Assembly (NCBI GenBank): GCA_030653985.1
Contig: JAURYJ010000054.1
Location: 1-64,000 of the forward strand
DNA length: 64,000 bases
Source: Methylobacter sp.
GTDB lineage: Bacteria > Pseudomonadota > Gammaproteobacteria > Methylococcales > Methylomonadaceae
Direction of reading: 5' to 3'
The notes beneath the pieces were generated by a model, which was not told the DNA's origin, did not search any database, and worked only from the letters and a program-made list of their open reading frames with translations. Of this stretch, positions 1 to 8,201 are shown piece by piece (the first letter of the stretch is position 1; every line of letters begins with the position of its first letter). The translations under genes and the position numbers were made by a program.

Positions 1-126
1 GAAGCGCAACGTATGATAGCGGCGGGAATCGCCGGTACTGCTAACCGAGGCACTGTTAGCCAAGTCAGGGGACGTAAATCTTCTGTTCTTGCTCGTGCCA
101 TTGACGTTAGAAGCCCCGTCCTTTAG
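1..126 (+). CDS. tnpB: TnpB-type RNA-guided endonuclease, C-terminal tail only
   Basis: Frame 1 is open from the window edge and reads 41 residues to a TAG at 124-126. The tail carries the Arg/Lys/Ser-rich end typical of IS200/IS605 TnpB (RGRKSSVLARAIDVRSP). The stop codon lies inside the palindrome that forms the right end of such elements, which is the normal arrangement. The RuvC catalytic residues would lie upstream of the window and cannot be judged. The family call rests on the short tail plus the adjoining hairpin. Confidence 0.65.
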   Translation, partial: EAQRMIAAGIAGTANRGTVSQVRGRKSSVLARAIDVRSPVL

Positions 127-140
127 GTCGGGGTAATTCA
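111..140 (+). mobile_element. IS200/IS605-type right-end hairpin
   Basis: An imperfect palindrome has stem arms CCCCG (114-118) and CGGGG (129-133) around CC-TTTA-GG, followed by TAATTCAC. IS200/IS605 elements end in subterminal hairpins of this kind, recognised as single strands by Y1 transposases, and the same region supplies the 3' part of the TnpB guide RNA. Similar hairpins with a CCTAAAGG core recur near 15.85 and 16.04 kb. The exact cleavage point cannot be set from the sequence. Confidence 0.6.
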
Positions 141-630
141 CGGAAGGCACCCTCTTAATCGACTGTCCGGATTTTGGGATCCACTATACATCAACATGTT
201 GTTGAAATACCTCAGATTTTAACACTGATTGACTTACCCATTTTCCTGCTGTTTTTCTACGCTTAAAAACTTGAACATCGAGTATAAGTATTCATACGCA
301 TTGTGTTTAGTGGGGATTATTGTAGTTTTATCTATTACGGGAAAGCGATAATAACCCATTTTTTGACCAATGATGCTTGGAGGTTTTGCATAATTACATT
401 AACGCTAAAGGGCTCTTAACGGTGGAAAGACGTTAAAAGATTTACCGGTAAACAGGGTCAATTGCGATAACGAAAATAGTAACGAATTGTTGATATGAAA
501 AATATCAGTTCGTAGATGGGAAAAATGAAAGCTGAAACCGATAAATAGTGGAGGTTTTACATTATCAGAGTTAAGTGAGCTACTACTAAGTAGTTTACAT
601 TATACGCAGAAGTGTGTATATATATAAAAT
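141..630. other. Gene-free spacer between two TnpB elements
   Basis: About 490 bp, AT-rich, with no convincing ORF. It probably contains the left end of the IS607-type element. A 19-bp segment at 265-283 is repeated exactly at 37185-37203. CATACGCA at 293-300 is the inverted match of TGCGTATG at 2557-2564, at the end of the downstream tnpB, and may mark the element's outer limits. A second short palindrome (CTACT-AAGTAG) lies near 582-594. Confidence 0.5.
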
Positions 631-1239
631 ATGAACACATATAGACCCAATGAATTTGCAAAGCTAATCGCTAAAACCACCAAAACCTTACAGCGCTGGG
701 ATAGGGAAGGCATTTTAACGGCACACAGAACGCCTACAAACCGGCGATTCTATACACATGACCAGCTTTCGGAAATTATGGGCGTTAAAGCCGATAAGCG
801 GATTGCTGTCAGTTATTGCCGTGTGTCCAGTCCAGGGCAAAAAGATGACCTATTATCACAACAAAAGGCAGTTGCCGATTTTTGTGTGGGTGCGGGTATT
901 GCGATTGACGAAACCGTGGTTGAAGTGGGTGGTGGGCTAAACTTAAAGCGCAAACAGTTTGTCAGGATTATGTCCCTGGTTGAAGCCAGGGCAATCCATA
1001 CCTTAGTCATCGCGCATAAAGACCGTCTGGCCCGCTTCGGTATGGATTGGTTTGAACATTATCTTGAACAACACGGCTGCAAGCTGGTCATCATTAACAA
1101 TGAAGCATTGTCGCCAGAATCAGAAATGGTGCAAGATTTGATGGCGATTATTCATTGCTTTTCGTGTCGTTTATACGGCCTGCGCCGGTATAAAAAAATT
1201 ATAAAGGAAGCCGTCAGTGATAACTCAGATAGCGTTTAG
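631..1239 (+). CDS. tnpA: IS607-family serine recombinase (transposase TnpA)
   Basis: This 202-aa protein has a MerR-like winged-helix DNA-binding region at about residues 1-50 and a serine-recombinase catalytic domain from about residue 57. The YCRVSS motif places the nucleophile at Ser66, and the RLARFG segment is typical of the family. N-terminal DNA binding ahead of the catalytic domain is diagnostic for IS607-type transposases. It would cut and rejoin element ends through a phosphoserine link. It overlaps the downstream tnpB by 23 bp, the usual translational arrangement. Length is normal and there is no frameshift, so it is probably functional. Confidence 0.9.
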   Translation: MNTYRPNEFAKLIAKTTKTLQRWDREGILTAHRTPTNRRFYTHDQLSEIMGVKADKRIAVSYCRVSSPGQKDDLLSQQKAVADFCVGAGIAIDETVVEVGGGLNLKRKQFVRIMSLVEARAIHTLVIAHKDRLARFGMDWFEHYLEQHGCKLVIINNEALSPESEMVQDLMAIIHCFSCRLYGLRRYKKIIKEAVSDNSDSV

Positions 1240-2569
1240 CGATAGCCTTAACAAGGGCAAGTTTGCGGCATTGATTGAGCAGGCAGAACGCCTGGGTGTT
1301 ATTCGCTCAGAAGTTTGGCAACGCTTCGGTTCCATTAACGGCATTGGCCTGCGTGACAGAACCATTCGGGATAACTGGATTAAGGAAGGCAGGCAGTTTA
1401 ATGTCGGCGCAACGCCTTGGAAACAAACGCTATGCGACGCGATAGGTGATATTAAAGCCTGTCGTGAAGCGGCTAAATTTGATGCCAAACAGGCCATCCG
1501 TCGTCACACCCAAGACAAGGACGAACAAAAACGCCTGTATACATTGCTTAAATCCGATAAATATCTGGATGATCGTTTCTTATCCAGAACCATGCGAAAG
1601 CATTTTAAGCGTGGACACAACCACACCCATAACCAAATCATCGTCCGGTCGGATGATTACACCGTCTTTGTCTTGCATGAGAACGTCTGGATCAAGATAC
1701 CCAGCCTGATTAAAGGCAAACGCATCGCCATCCCGTTAAGCACCACCGTAGCACCCAAAGGCAATCTGCGGATTATCTTGCGCAACAATAAAGTTGAAAT
1801 CCATTACGCCGCCGAAGAAGTGAAAACAAACGATTGCGGCACCCAAACCATTGGCGTGGACAAAGGCTATACCGAAGTATTGACCGATTCAGACGGTGTG
1901 CATCATGGTGTAACTCTGGGTGCTGTCCTAAGCAAAGAATCAGACCGGCTTAAGCTGAAATATCAGCGTCGCAACAAGTTAAAGCATATTGCTAAGAAAA
2001 AGCCTTGGGTGACAAAACACAACTTGGGGCGCAAAAAACTGGATAAGCAAGCTGCCATACACCAGTCCTGTGTAAGAACGATTGTCCATGAAGCGGTTAA
2101 TCAAGTCATCGATAAAGCCGCCGTGATCATCACCGAAGATTTAACCTCGCCGATTTCTGGCAAAAAGTTTAGTAAAAATGTGTCACGTCGATTGTCTGCA
2201 TGGACGAAGGGCGTGATTGCACAGGCTATTGAAAATGTATCTTGCCGTAGAGGTTCTACGGTCGTTTACGTCAATGCTGCCTACACTTCACAAATGGATT
2301 CTTGCGATGGTTCCCTTTCTGGGAAGCGCAGCGGGGAGAAGTTTTATCGTGAAAACGGGGAGGTGTTGCAGGCGGACGTCAATGCTGCACGCAACGTCTT
2401 AGCAAGACTCCACGACTCAGAGATCGGTCGATGGACGCCTTATCAACAGGTCAAGTCCATCTTGCTAAAACGGAACAGTGCCAATCGGTTGAAACTGCTC
2501 AACCAGGATTCCAGTTGCAGGTTGAAAAACCTATCAACGGAAAGCGAATTACTTAATGCGTATGTTTGA
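1217..2569 (+). CDS. tnpB: IS607-associated TnpB RNA-guided endonuclease
   Basis: This 450-aa protein starts at GTG 1217 inside tnpA. The RuvC residues are all visible: Asp215 in TIGVDKG, Glu307 in IITEDL, and Asp387 in QADVNAARN. TnpB is a nuclease guided by an RNA from the element's 3' end and favours element retention. The zinc-finger insert between RuvC II and III normally has two Cys pairs, but here it keeps only one Cys (MDSCDG), a cysteine-poor variant. A C-terminal extension of about 55 residues follows the last motif. The gene is intact. Confidence 0.88.
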   Translation: MITQIAFSDSLNKGKFAALIEQAERLGVIRSEVWQRFGSINGIGLRDRTIRDNWIKEGRQFNVGATPWKQTLCDAIGDIKACREAAKFDAKQAIRRHTQDKDEQKRLYTLLKSDKYLDDRFLSRTMRKHFKRGHNHTHNQIIVRSDDYTVFVLHENVWIKIPSLIKGKRIAIPLSTTVAPKGNLRIILRNNKVEIHYAAEEVKTNDCGTQTIGVDKGYTEVLTDSDGVHHGVTLGAVLSKESDRLKLKYQRRNKLKHIAKKKPWVTKHNLGRKKLDKQAAIHQSCVRTIVHEAVNQVIDKAAVIITEDLTSPISGKKFSKNVSRRLSAWTKGVIAQAIENVSCRRGSTVVYVNAAYTSQMDSCDGSLSGKRSGEKFYRENGEVLQADVNAARNVLARLHDSEIGRWTPYQQVKSILLKRNSANRLKLLNQDSSCRLKNLSTESELLNAYV

Positions 2570-2600
2570 GTATAAAATTAAGAGCAGGTTATGCAGTTTG

Positions 2601-3266
2601 TTAGCGGGCAAAACGAGGTATCCCCTTAATAGCAGTTCTTTCCATATGTACATATTCTAAACCAAGCAATGTTCTGCCATCAGCGATACCTTCAACCCAC
2701 ATCACTTTTATCTCGCCTTCCAACGCCAACTGCTCAAATTCAAATATCGTTATCTGTCCCGGTTCGACGGCTATGGATTCAGCAACACTAATCATTAATC
2801 CGTCCACCGAAACATTGACGGCAGTAAACTCTCGATATTTCCCATCCAACAGAATTTTGCCTGGAGCCGTCATGTTTTTTCTATAAACCTTCCTCTTGTA
2901 CAGCTGATTATCTATGTCATAAACAACACTTTTAAATTCCAGTCCAAGCAATATATAATCATCGAACATATCGACCCGAACCACTTCTGCTTCACCCGCT
3001 AAACGCATTTCCGGAAGATATAAATCTATCGTAGTCGATGCTGACAGCATATTAAAAATCGCTTTGACATCGCTACTTGCCTGATCACACTTTAATTCTG
3101 CAAGCACGCCGGTTAACGAAATATTTTTAATAGTAATTTCCCGTTCTTCTCCCCCCATGTAAATCAAACCATGCGACATTACGTTTTTTCTATAGGGCCG
3201 ATTCACCTCTAAATTCACCTCACTTTCCTCTCTGATTATCCGTGTTATGCTGTTGATCAAATACAC
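2601..3266 (-). CDS. Tandem PilZ-domain protein (putative c-di-GMP effector)
   Basis: This 221-aa cytosolic protein has two PilZ-like domains. The first (about 20-110) has RPYRK followed by NISLTG, matching RxxxR plus (D/N)xSxxG. The second (about 124-215) has KRKVYRK followed by NVSVDG, a looser match in which the second motif starts with Asn. PilZ domains bind cyclic di-GMP and modulate motility or polysaccharide export. No output domain is attached, so it may act through protein contacts. Its 3' end lies about 30 bp from the end of the IS607 tnpB. The target process is unknown. Confidence 0.75.
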   Translation of the reverse strand: MYLINSITRIIREESEVNLEVNRPYRKNVMSHGLIYMGGEEREITIKNISLTGVLAELKCDQASSDVKAIFNMLSASTTIDLYLPEMRLAGEAEVVRVDMFDDYILLGLEFKSVVYDIDNQLYKRKVYRKNMTAPGKILLDGKYREFTAVNVSVDGLMISVAESIAVEPGQITIFEFEQLALEGEIKVMWVEGIADGRTLLGLEYVHMERTAIKGIPRFAR

Positions 3267-3374
3267 TGTACAAGGTTATTAGGAGCAATTATAGTGCCTG
3301 CGTTATGTTGCTTTCTTTTCTATTGAAATTATTTTTATCGCCTACATCATCTCAATCTTACTGAATTCTGTTCA

Positions 3375-3500
3375 ACATGTTCCTCCCCGTGAATGAGGAG
3401 ATTACCAGAAGGACATCGATGCCGGTGCATCGCTGTCAAACTCAAATAAGCCCCCTGAAGGGGAGGTTTCAAACGAGCGAAGAAATTTAATGAAAAAGTC
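3375..3500 (+). repeat. Dispersed ~120-bp repeat, copy 1 (inverted copy at 9.3 kb)
   Basis: The segment reads from a CTCCCCG-tgaa-GAGGAG palindrome through ATCGATGCC, CTCAAATAAG and CCCCTGAAGGGG to GAAGAAATTTAATGAAAAA. The reverse complement of 9264-9395 gives the same string with scattered substitutions. The repeat ends at and includes the ATG of the next gene, so it supplies that gene's leader and start context. No transposase is linked, so it behaves like a small non-autonomous or REP-type element. Confidence 0.75.
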
Positions 3501-4089
3501 CTTAATCCCGATCTTATTGTTCTCTTTGGCGGCCTGCACCGCACTTCCGCCTAAAAACAGTGACAATATATGCTCCACTTTCAGAGAAAAAGACGACTGG
3601 TATGATGACGCTAAAAACGCATTTGAGAAATGGGGGGTACCTATCCACATTCAAATGGCGATCATGCATCAGGAATCACGATTTGTTGCCGATGCACAAC
3701 CGCCACGCCCTTGGTTTCTAGGATTTATTCCGCTGCCCAGAGCCAGTAGCGCTTATGGCTACGCCCAAGCCAAAGATGAAACCTGGGATGGCTATCAAAA
3801 CAAAGTCGGCAGCTGGGGAGCGGATCGTGATGACTTTGCCGATGCCACCGATTTTATCGGCTGGTATTGTAACATCAGCCACACTCGCTTAGGCATATCG
3901 AAACTGGATGCCAAAAATTTATACCTCGCCTATCATGAAGGTCATGGCGGCTTTCATCACAAAAGTTTTTTGCAAAAACCGTGGTTACAGCAAGTTGCTA
4001 TCAAAGTCGCCAAGCGGGCAACATTATTTCAACGTCAATTAGGTACCTGTGAAAAGGAATTACAAAGCGAAAGCTGGTTTTTTTGGTAA
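3490..4089 (+). CDS. Lipoprotein with lytic-transglycosylase-like (SLT) domain
   Basis: This 199-aa protein has a lipoprotein signal with lipobox LAAC (Cys16), so it should be anchored in a membrane and face the periplasm. Residues about 40-180 resemble SLT/goose-lysozyme folds: HQESRF supplies the candidate catalytic Glu, followed by SSAYGYAQ and later YLAYHEGHGG. Such enzymes cleave peptidoglycan between MurNAc and GlcNAc. The ATG lies inside the dispersed repeat that forms its leader. Substrate and partners are not evident. Confidence 0.75.
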   Translation: MKKSLIPILLFSLAACTALPPKNSDNICSTFREKDDWYDDAKNAFEKWGVPIHIQMAIMHQESRFVADAQPPRPWFLGFIPLPRASSAYGYAQAKDETWDGYQNKVGSWGADRDDFADATDFIGWYCNISHTRLGISKLDAKNLYLAYHEGHGGFHHKSFLQKPWLQQVAIKVAKRATLFQRQLGTCEKELQSESWFFW

Positions 4090-4124
4090 ACTATCATTTT
4101 TTACGTAAACAAAGGGCAAAAATC

Positions 4125-4607
4125 GTGAGAAAAATCCAAACTCAAGTTCTTTCAATCGTCACCGTCATTCTTATAGGATTTACTATGTTTTCAATGGCCA
4201 ATGCCACTACCCCTGAAGAAAATAAAGCAGCAGGAACCGCCTTTCTTGCAGAAAATACTAAAAAACCCAATATTGTAACGACAGCAACCGGCTTGCAATA
4301 CGAAATATTAACACCTGGAACAGGCGCTACTTCACCTTCAGCTACTGATAATGTTACCGTGCATTACAAAGGCACAACCCTTGATGGTGAAGAATTTGAC
4401 AGCTCTTACAGCCGAGGCGAGCCGGCCACATTCCCACTAAATCGGGTAATAGCAGGATGGACTGAGGGCGTACAATTAATGAAAGAAGGCGCAAAATACC
4501 GCTTTTATATTCCGTCAGAACTTGCTTATGGCGCGCAAGGCGCAGGCCGTGCAATCGGTCCGAATGCCGCATTGATCTTTGATGTTGAGCTGATCAAGAT
4601 TCAATAA
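4125..4607 (+). CDS. FKBP-type peptidyl-prolyl cis-trans isomerase, exported
   Basis: A hydrophobic signal peptide (about residues 1-28 from GTG 4125, ending FSMANA) precedes one FKBP domain. Typical FKBP signatures are TVHYKGTTLDGEEFDSS, FPLNRVIAGWTEG and IPSELAYG, ending FDVELIKI. It would speed Xaa-Pro isomerisation during periplasmic protein folding and resembles the C-terminal domain of Mip/FkpA, without their long dimerisation helix. The frame is open back to TTG 4083, but GTG 4125 follows AAAGGG and begins a regular signal peptide, so that start is preferred. Confidence 0.85.
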   Translation: MRKIQTQVLSIVTVILIGFTMFSMANATTPEENKAAGTAFLAENTKKPNIVTTATGLQYEILTPGTGATSPSATDNVTVHYKGTTLDGEEFDSSYSRGEPATFPLNRVIAGWTEGVQLMKEGAKYRFYIPSELAYGAQGAGRAIGPNAALIFDVELIKIQ

Positions 4608-4759
4608 AAAAGTAGGCTAAAGACGCAAGGCGAAGGGCAAAAAAGCCGTTGCTTTGCGTTTATTGTCTTTAAACTACTTAGCCTCAATAGCACCCGTTCA
4701 TCCGTTCTAACTATTCAAAGCCAGCTTTGGACATATAAATTCAAAGTAATTACCTTGTG

Positions 4760-4788
4760 TCCTTAGCCTTTTGTCTTTCGCCTGACTC
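4760..4788. repeat. Heptamer (CCTTTNR) repeat block 1
   Basis: A run of units of the form CCTTAGC/CTTTTGT/CTTTCGC lies just before the rlmKL start. Nearly the same string occurs before the RND pump gene at 49057-49086, and related units occur at 56.3, 61.2 and 62.4 kb. Confidence 0.65.
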
Positions 4789-4792
4789 TCTT

Positions 4793-7099
4793 ATGCCCAC
4801 TTACCAACTATTTGCCACAACCCCCAAAGCGATGGAAACTATCCTTAGCGATGAACTCCGCGCACTCGGCATAACTCATATCAAGGCCACTCTGGCCGGG
4901 GTCGCTTTTCAGGGCGATCTGGAAACCGCATATCGTGCCTGTCTGTGGTCAAGAACCGCAAATCGCATCCTACTGGTGCTCAGCTCATTCGAGGTAAAAA
5001 CCCAGGAAGACCTTTATAACGGCATACAAAAAATCGACTGGTTTGAGCATATCAATCCTGAAGACAGCTTTGCGGTCTCGTTTAGCGCGAAAAACTCAGC
5101 AGCAATCAACAATACCCACTTTGGCGCGTTAAAAGTTAAAGATGCCATCGTCGATCAGATGCGGGACAAGTTTCAGACCCGGCCCAGCATTAATACCGAA
5201 CAGCCCAATATCCGCATCAATGTTTATTTGAATGGCGAAACCGCCCAGCTCAGCCTGGATCTTTCCGGCGAAAGCCTGCATCGCCGCGGTTATCGGGACG
5301 TCAACATCAAAGCCCCGATGAAGGAAAACCTGGCGGCAGCCATGTTACTGCGTAGCGGCTGGCCTCAAATCGCCAAGCAACAGGGCTCGTTAATCGATCC
5401 GATGTGCGGCTCAGGAACGCTGCTGTTGGAAGGCGCGATGATCGCCGCAGATTATGCGCCCGGTTTGTTACGCGACTATTTCGGCTTTACCGGCTGGAAA
5501 AAACACGATACCGAATGCTGGAAAAAATTACACGCAGAAGCCGAACAACGTAAAAAAATCGGCATGGAAAAACTGCCGGTTATCGTAGGTTTCGATCAAA
5601 ATCGCCATACCGTCAACACCGCTTTAGCGCATATCGCCAATGCCGGTCTGCAACATAAAATCCATGTTGAACGCCGCGATATTGAAGACGCGGAACCCGC
5701 CGAAAGTTGGAACCCCGGCCTGTTAATCTGCAACCCGCCTTATGGCGAACGCTTGGGCGACGAGCAGGAAACCGCTGAGTTATACAAAAAATTCGGCGCA
5801 TCACTCAAGGCGCATTTTATCGGCTGGAAAGCCGCGATGATCATCAGCAACCCGGAACTGGGCTTTCGCCTAGGCATACGCTCGCAAAAGCCGATTACCC
5901 TGTTTAACGGCGCACTTGAATGCAAACTATTACGACTGGATATTGAAGAAAGCAATTTTTTCATCCCTAAGGCCAGAACGCAGGAAGAGCGTATCGCTCA
6001 AGTGACCGAGATCAGCAAAGCGCAGCAACAGCGGATTACTCAAGCAACCGAGACCCGCCCTGCTCCGCAAGCTAAGACTACCGCCATCGATATGCCCGCC
6101 AACAACGAAGCCGTTATAAGTGTTGCTAGCAACGATACAGTTGAGCCCGTCGCGGCGCAGATGTTTGCCAACCGGCTCAAAAAGAACCTAAAAAAACTGT
6201 CCAAATGGGCCAAGCAAAACCATATCACCTGTTATCGGGTCTATGATGCCGATTTGCCGGAATACGCGGTCGCCGTTGATATTTATCAAGGCTCTGAAAC
6301 CTGGATCAATGTGCAGGAATACGAACCGCCCAAAAGCATCGATCAGCACAAAGCCGATCAGCGACTGGCCGGGCTATTGGCCGAAATACCTCGGGTACTT
6401 AACGTCAATAGCGATCAGGTGTTCCTGAAAATACGCCGTAAGCAAAAAAGTACCGATCAATACGAAAAACACGACGATCAGGGGCGTTTTCACCTTATTG
6501 AAGAAGGCGGCTGCAAGTTACTGGTGAATTTTGAAGATTATCTGGATACCGGCTTGTTCCTCGATCACCGTCCTATACGCCTGATGATTCAACATCAGGC
6601 CAAAGACAAAAGCTTTTTAAACCTGTTTGCCTATACCGGCAGCGCGACCGTTCATGCGGCAATGGGTGGCGCTGCATCGACGACCACTGTTGACATGTCC
6701 AACACCTATATCAACTGGGCAAAAAAGAACATGGCGCTGAATGCTAATGAAGGCACGCATGAATTTATCCAGGCCGATTGTCTGGAATGGCTAGCTACTG
6801 AAGCTGAGCTTCCCAGTAAACACTACGATTTGATTTTTCTCGACCCACCGACTTTTTCCAACTCCAAACGGATGGACGAAGCCTTCGACATACAAAACGA
6901 CCATGTACAACTGATTAATAACGCCATTTCTTTGCTGTCGCCGGGAGGTGTCTTATACTTTTCGACCAACTTCAGACGTTTTAAAATCGACAAGCAGGCA
7001 TTGTCTGATTTCATCGTAGAAGACATCAGCGCGGCAACAATACCCGAAGATTTTGCCCGCAATCCAAAAATCCATTATTGCTGGAGAATTAAAGAGTGA
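4793..7099 (+). CDS. rlmKL: Bifunctional 23S rRNA methyltransferase RlmKL (m2G2445 / m7G2069)
   Basis: This protein of about 768 aa fuses two SAM-dependent rRNA methyltransferases. The N-terminal half has a THUMP domain (about 45-155), a DPMCGSGT SAM loop and the NPPYGERLG motif of N2-guanine methylases (RlmL). The C-terminal half (about 455-768) has FAYTGSATVHAA and FLDPPTFSNS (RlmK). The halves are joined by a Gln/Ala/Thr-rich linker (about 395-455) with an imperfect internal repeat. ATG 4793 begins the conserved MPTYQLFATTPKAME; the frame extends upstream to 4757 only through the heptamer repeat. Its TGA overlaps the next start (GTGA). Confidence 0.93.
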   Translation: MPTYQLFATTPKAMETILSDELRALGITHIKATLAGVAFQGDLETAYRACLWSRTANRILLVLSSFEVKTQEDLYNGIQKIDWFEHINPEDSFAVSFSAKNSAAINNTHFGALKVKDAIVDQMRDKFQTRPSINTEQPNIRINVYLNGETAQLSLDLSGESLHRRGYRDVNIKAPMKENLAAAMLLRSGWPQIAKQQGSLIDPMCGSGTLLLEGAMIAADYAPGLLRDYFGFTGWKKHDTECWKKLHAEAEQRKKIGMEKLPVIVGFDQNRHTVNTALAHIANAGLQHKIHVERRDIEDAEPAESWNPGLLICNPPYGERLGDEQETAELYKKFGASLKAHFIGWKAAMIISNPELGFRLGIRSQKPITLFNGALECKLLRLDIEESNFFIPKARTQEERIAQVTEISKAQQQRITQATETRPAPQAKTTAIDMPANNEAVISVASNDTVEPVAAQMFANRLKKNLKKLSKWAKQNHITCYRVYDADLPEYAVAVDIYQGSETWINVQEYEPPKSIDQHKADQRLAGLLAEIPRVLNVNSDQVFLKIRRKQKSTDQYEKHDDQGRFHLIEEGGCKLLVNFEDYLDTGLFLDHRPIRLMIQHQAKDKSFLNLFAYTGSATVHAAMGGAASTTTVDMSNTYINWAKKNMALNANEGTHEFIQADCLEWLATEAELPSKHYDLIFLDPPTFSNSKRMDEAFDIQNDHVQLINNAISLLSPGGVLYFSTNFRRFKIDKQALSDFIVEDISAATIPEDFARNPKIHYCWRIKE

Positions 7100-7368
7100 T
7101 ACGCAAAGTTAAAATCCTGGTTTCCGGTCGAGTTCAAGGCGTTTACTTCCGCCTTTTTACCCAGAATAAGGCCAAACATTTTGCCATAAAAGGCAGCGCC
7201 AAAAATCTCCCTGATGGTCGGGTTGAAATCATCGCCGAAGCGGAAAAGCTGGCTATGGAAAAATTTATTAAATGGTGCCACAAAGGCCCGATAACCGCGC
7301 GAGTCGATCACATTGAAATCACCGAACTTCAACATGATGAAGTGTTAACGTCTTTCGATATAAGCTAA
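7096..7368 (+). CDS. acyP: Acylphosphatase
   Basis: This 90-aa single-domain enzyme hydrolyses carboxyl-phosphate bonds such as acetyl phosphate. SGRVQGVYFR carries the phosphate-binding loop with its catalytic Arg, and KNLPDGRVE carries the catalytic Asn. The position before KN, usually Trp-Val-Arg, reads Ser-Ala-Lys. The GTG start overlaps the rlmKL stop by 4 bp, so the two are translationally coupled. Confidence 0.9.
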   Translation: MIRKVKILVSGRVQGVYFRLFTQNKAKHFAIKGSAKNLPDGRVEIIAEAEKLAMEKFIKWCHKGPITARVDHIEITELQHDEVLTSFDIS

Positions 7369-7402
7369 AAGGTTATCAGAGAATCGCTATTTTTGTGCCC
7401 GC

Positions 7403-7454
7403 TTTGATGGGCATGAACGCCATGGATGGTGTGTCGTCGCCCCTGCCCATCAAA
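7403..7454. terminator. Inverted repeat between convergent acyP and msrQ
   Basis: TTTGATGGGC (7403-7412) and GCCCATCAAA (7445-7454) form a perfect 10-bp stem with a 32-nt loop between the convergent ends of acyP and msrQ. It may be a bidirectional terminator, although neither side has a clear T-run. It could equally be one of the REP-like elements common here. Confidence 0.35.
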
Positions 7455-7475
7455 CAGGTAATTGTACGCGACCGG

Positions 7476-8201
7476 CTAATGCGTTCGGCGACTGCAGTCG
7501 TGGACGCGATTTGGTAAAGCCGGTATTTTCACTACACTATGCTCCGTGGAAATACCGGCTTTATCGCTACTGAGGACTACTCGACTCAGGTCTCGCAGCG
7601 AAAGCTTACGGGTCTTTCGGCAATGAACAATAATCCGTATTGCAAATAAAATACTGATCACCACTGCATAAATCAACGGTTCGGTATAATCCGCTTTTAC
7701 CAACCAAAAATAATGTATCAGCGCCGTTAACCCTGCGATGTAAATCAAACGATGCAGTTTTAACCAATTTCGCCCCAATCTTTTCTGCATTTTTTTGGTT
7801 GAAGTGACGGCCAGAGGAATGAGCAACGCATACGTCAGCAAGCCCATCAGAATGTAAGGGCTTTTCGGCACCTCGTCTTTAAATGCTTCCCAAGATAGCG
7901 ACAAATCAAGCACGATAAAAATCAGCAAATGCAGGCTGGCATAAAAGAAAACGAACAGGCCTATCATGCGCCTAAAGCGCATTGGCCAGCTCTGTCCGGT
8001 TATGATTTTAATCGGCGTCAGCGCCAAACCTATGCATAAAAAGCGCAAGGCCCAATCACCAAAAGTGAAATGCAGGGTTTGTATGGGATTAGCGCCCAGT
8101 CGATCGTTAATGGCATCATTGACCAGCAAGCCAAAAGGCAGCAGACTCAGCGAAAAAATGATCACCTTTATGCTCCCCCAGCCTTTTCTGCCCAATAACA
8201 T
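7476..8201 (-). CDS. msrQ: MsrQ, haem-binding membrane subunit of the MsrPQ methionine sulfoxide reductase
   Basis: This 241-aa protein has about six membrane helices of the ferric-reductase type, with histidines in YASLHLLIF, LKLHRLIYIAG and LIHYFWL fitting haem ligation. MsrQ passes quinone-derived electrons to periplasmic MsrP, which repairs oxidised methionines. The start overlaps the msrP stop (ATGA). The family is normally about 200-215 aa; the last ~30 residues here are encoded by a palindromic segment (7515-7563) and look like an acquired tail. Confidence 0.88.
   Translation of the reverse strand: MLLGRKGWGSIKVIIFSLSLLPFGLLVNDAINDRLGANPIQTLHFTFGDWALRFLCIGLALTPIKIITGQSWPMRFRRMIGLFVFFYASLHLLIFIVLDLSLSWEAFKDEVPKSPYILMGLLTYALLIPLAVTSTKKMQKRLGRNWLKLHRLIYIAGLTALIHYFWLVKADYTEPLIYAVVISILFAIRIIVHCRKTRKLSLRDLSRVVLSSDKAGISTEHSVVKIPALPNRVHDCSRRTH
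7515..7563. repeat. 14-bp perfect hairpin inside the 3' end of msrQ
   Basis: Arms TAAAGCCGGTATTT (7515-7528) and AAATACCGGCTTTA (7550-7563) are perfectly complementary with a 21-nt loop. They lie within the extended msrQ C-terminus. A REP-like insertion or an intragenic terminator are both possible. Confidence 0.7.

Larger units (their letters stand above)
600..2600 (+). mobile_element. IS607-type insertion element (tnpA-tnpB)
   Basis: The two overlapping genes form one IS607-type unit. IS607 elements lack terminal inverted repeats and make no target duplication, so the limits are approximate. The left limit lies somewhere in 141-630. The right limit is between the tnpB stop and the stop codon of the minus-strand PilZ gene at 2601. 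Both genes are open, so the element may be active. Confidence 0.7.
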
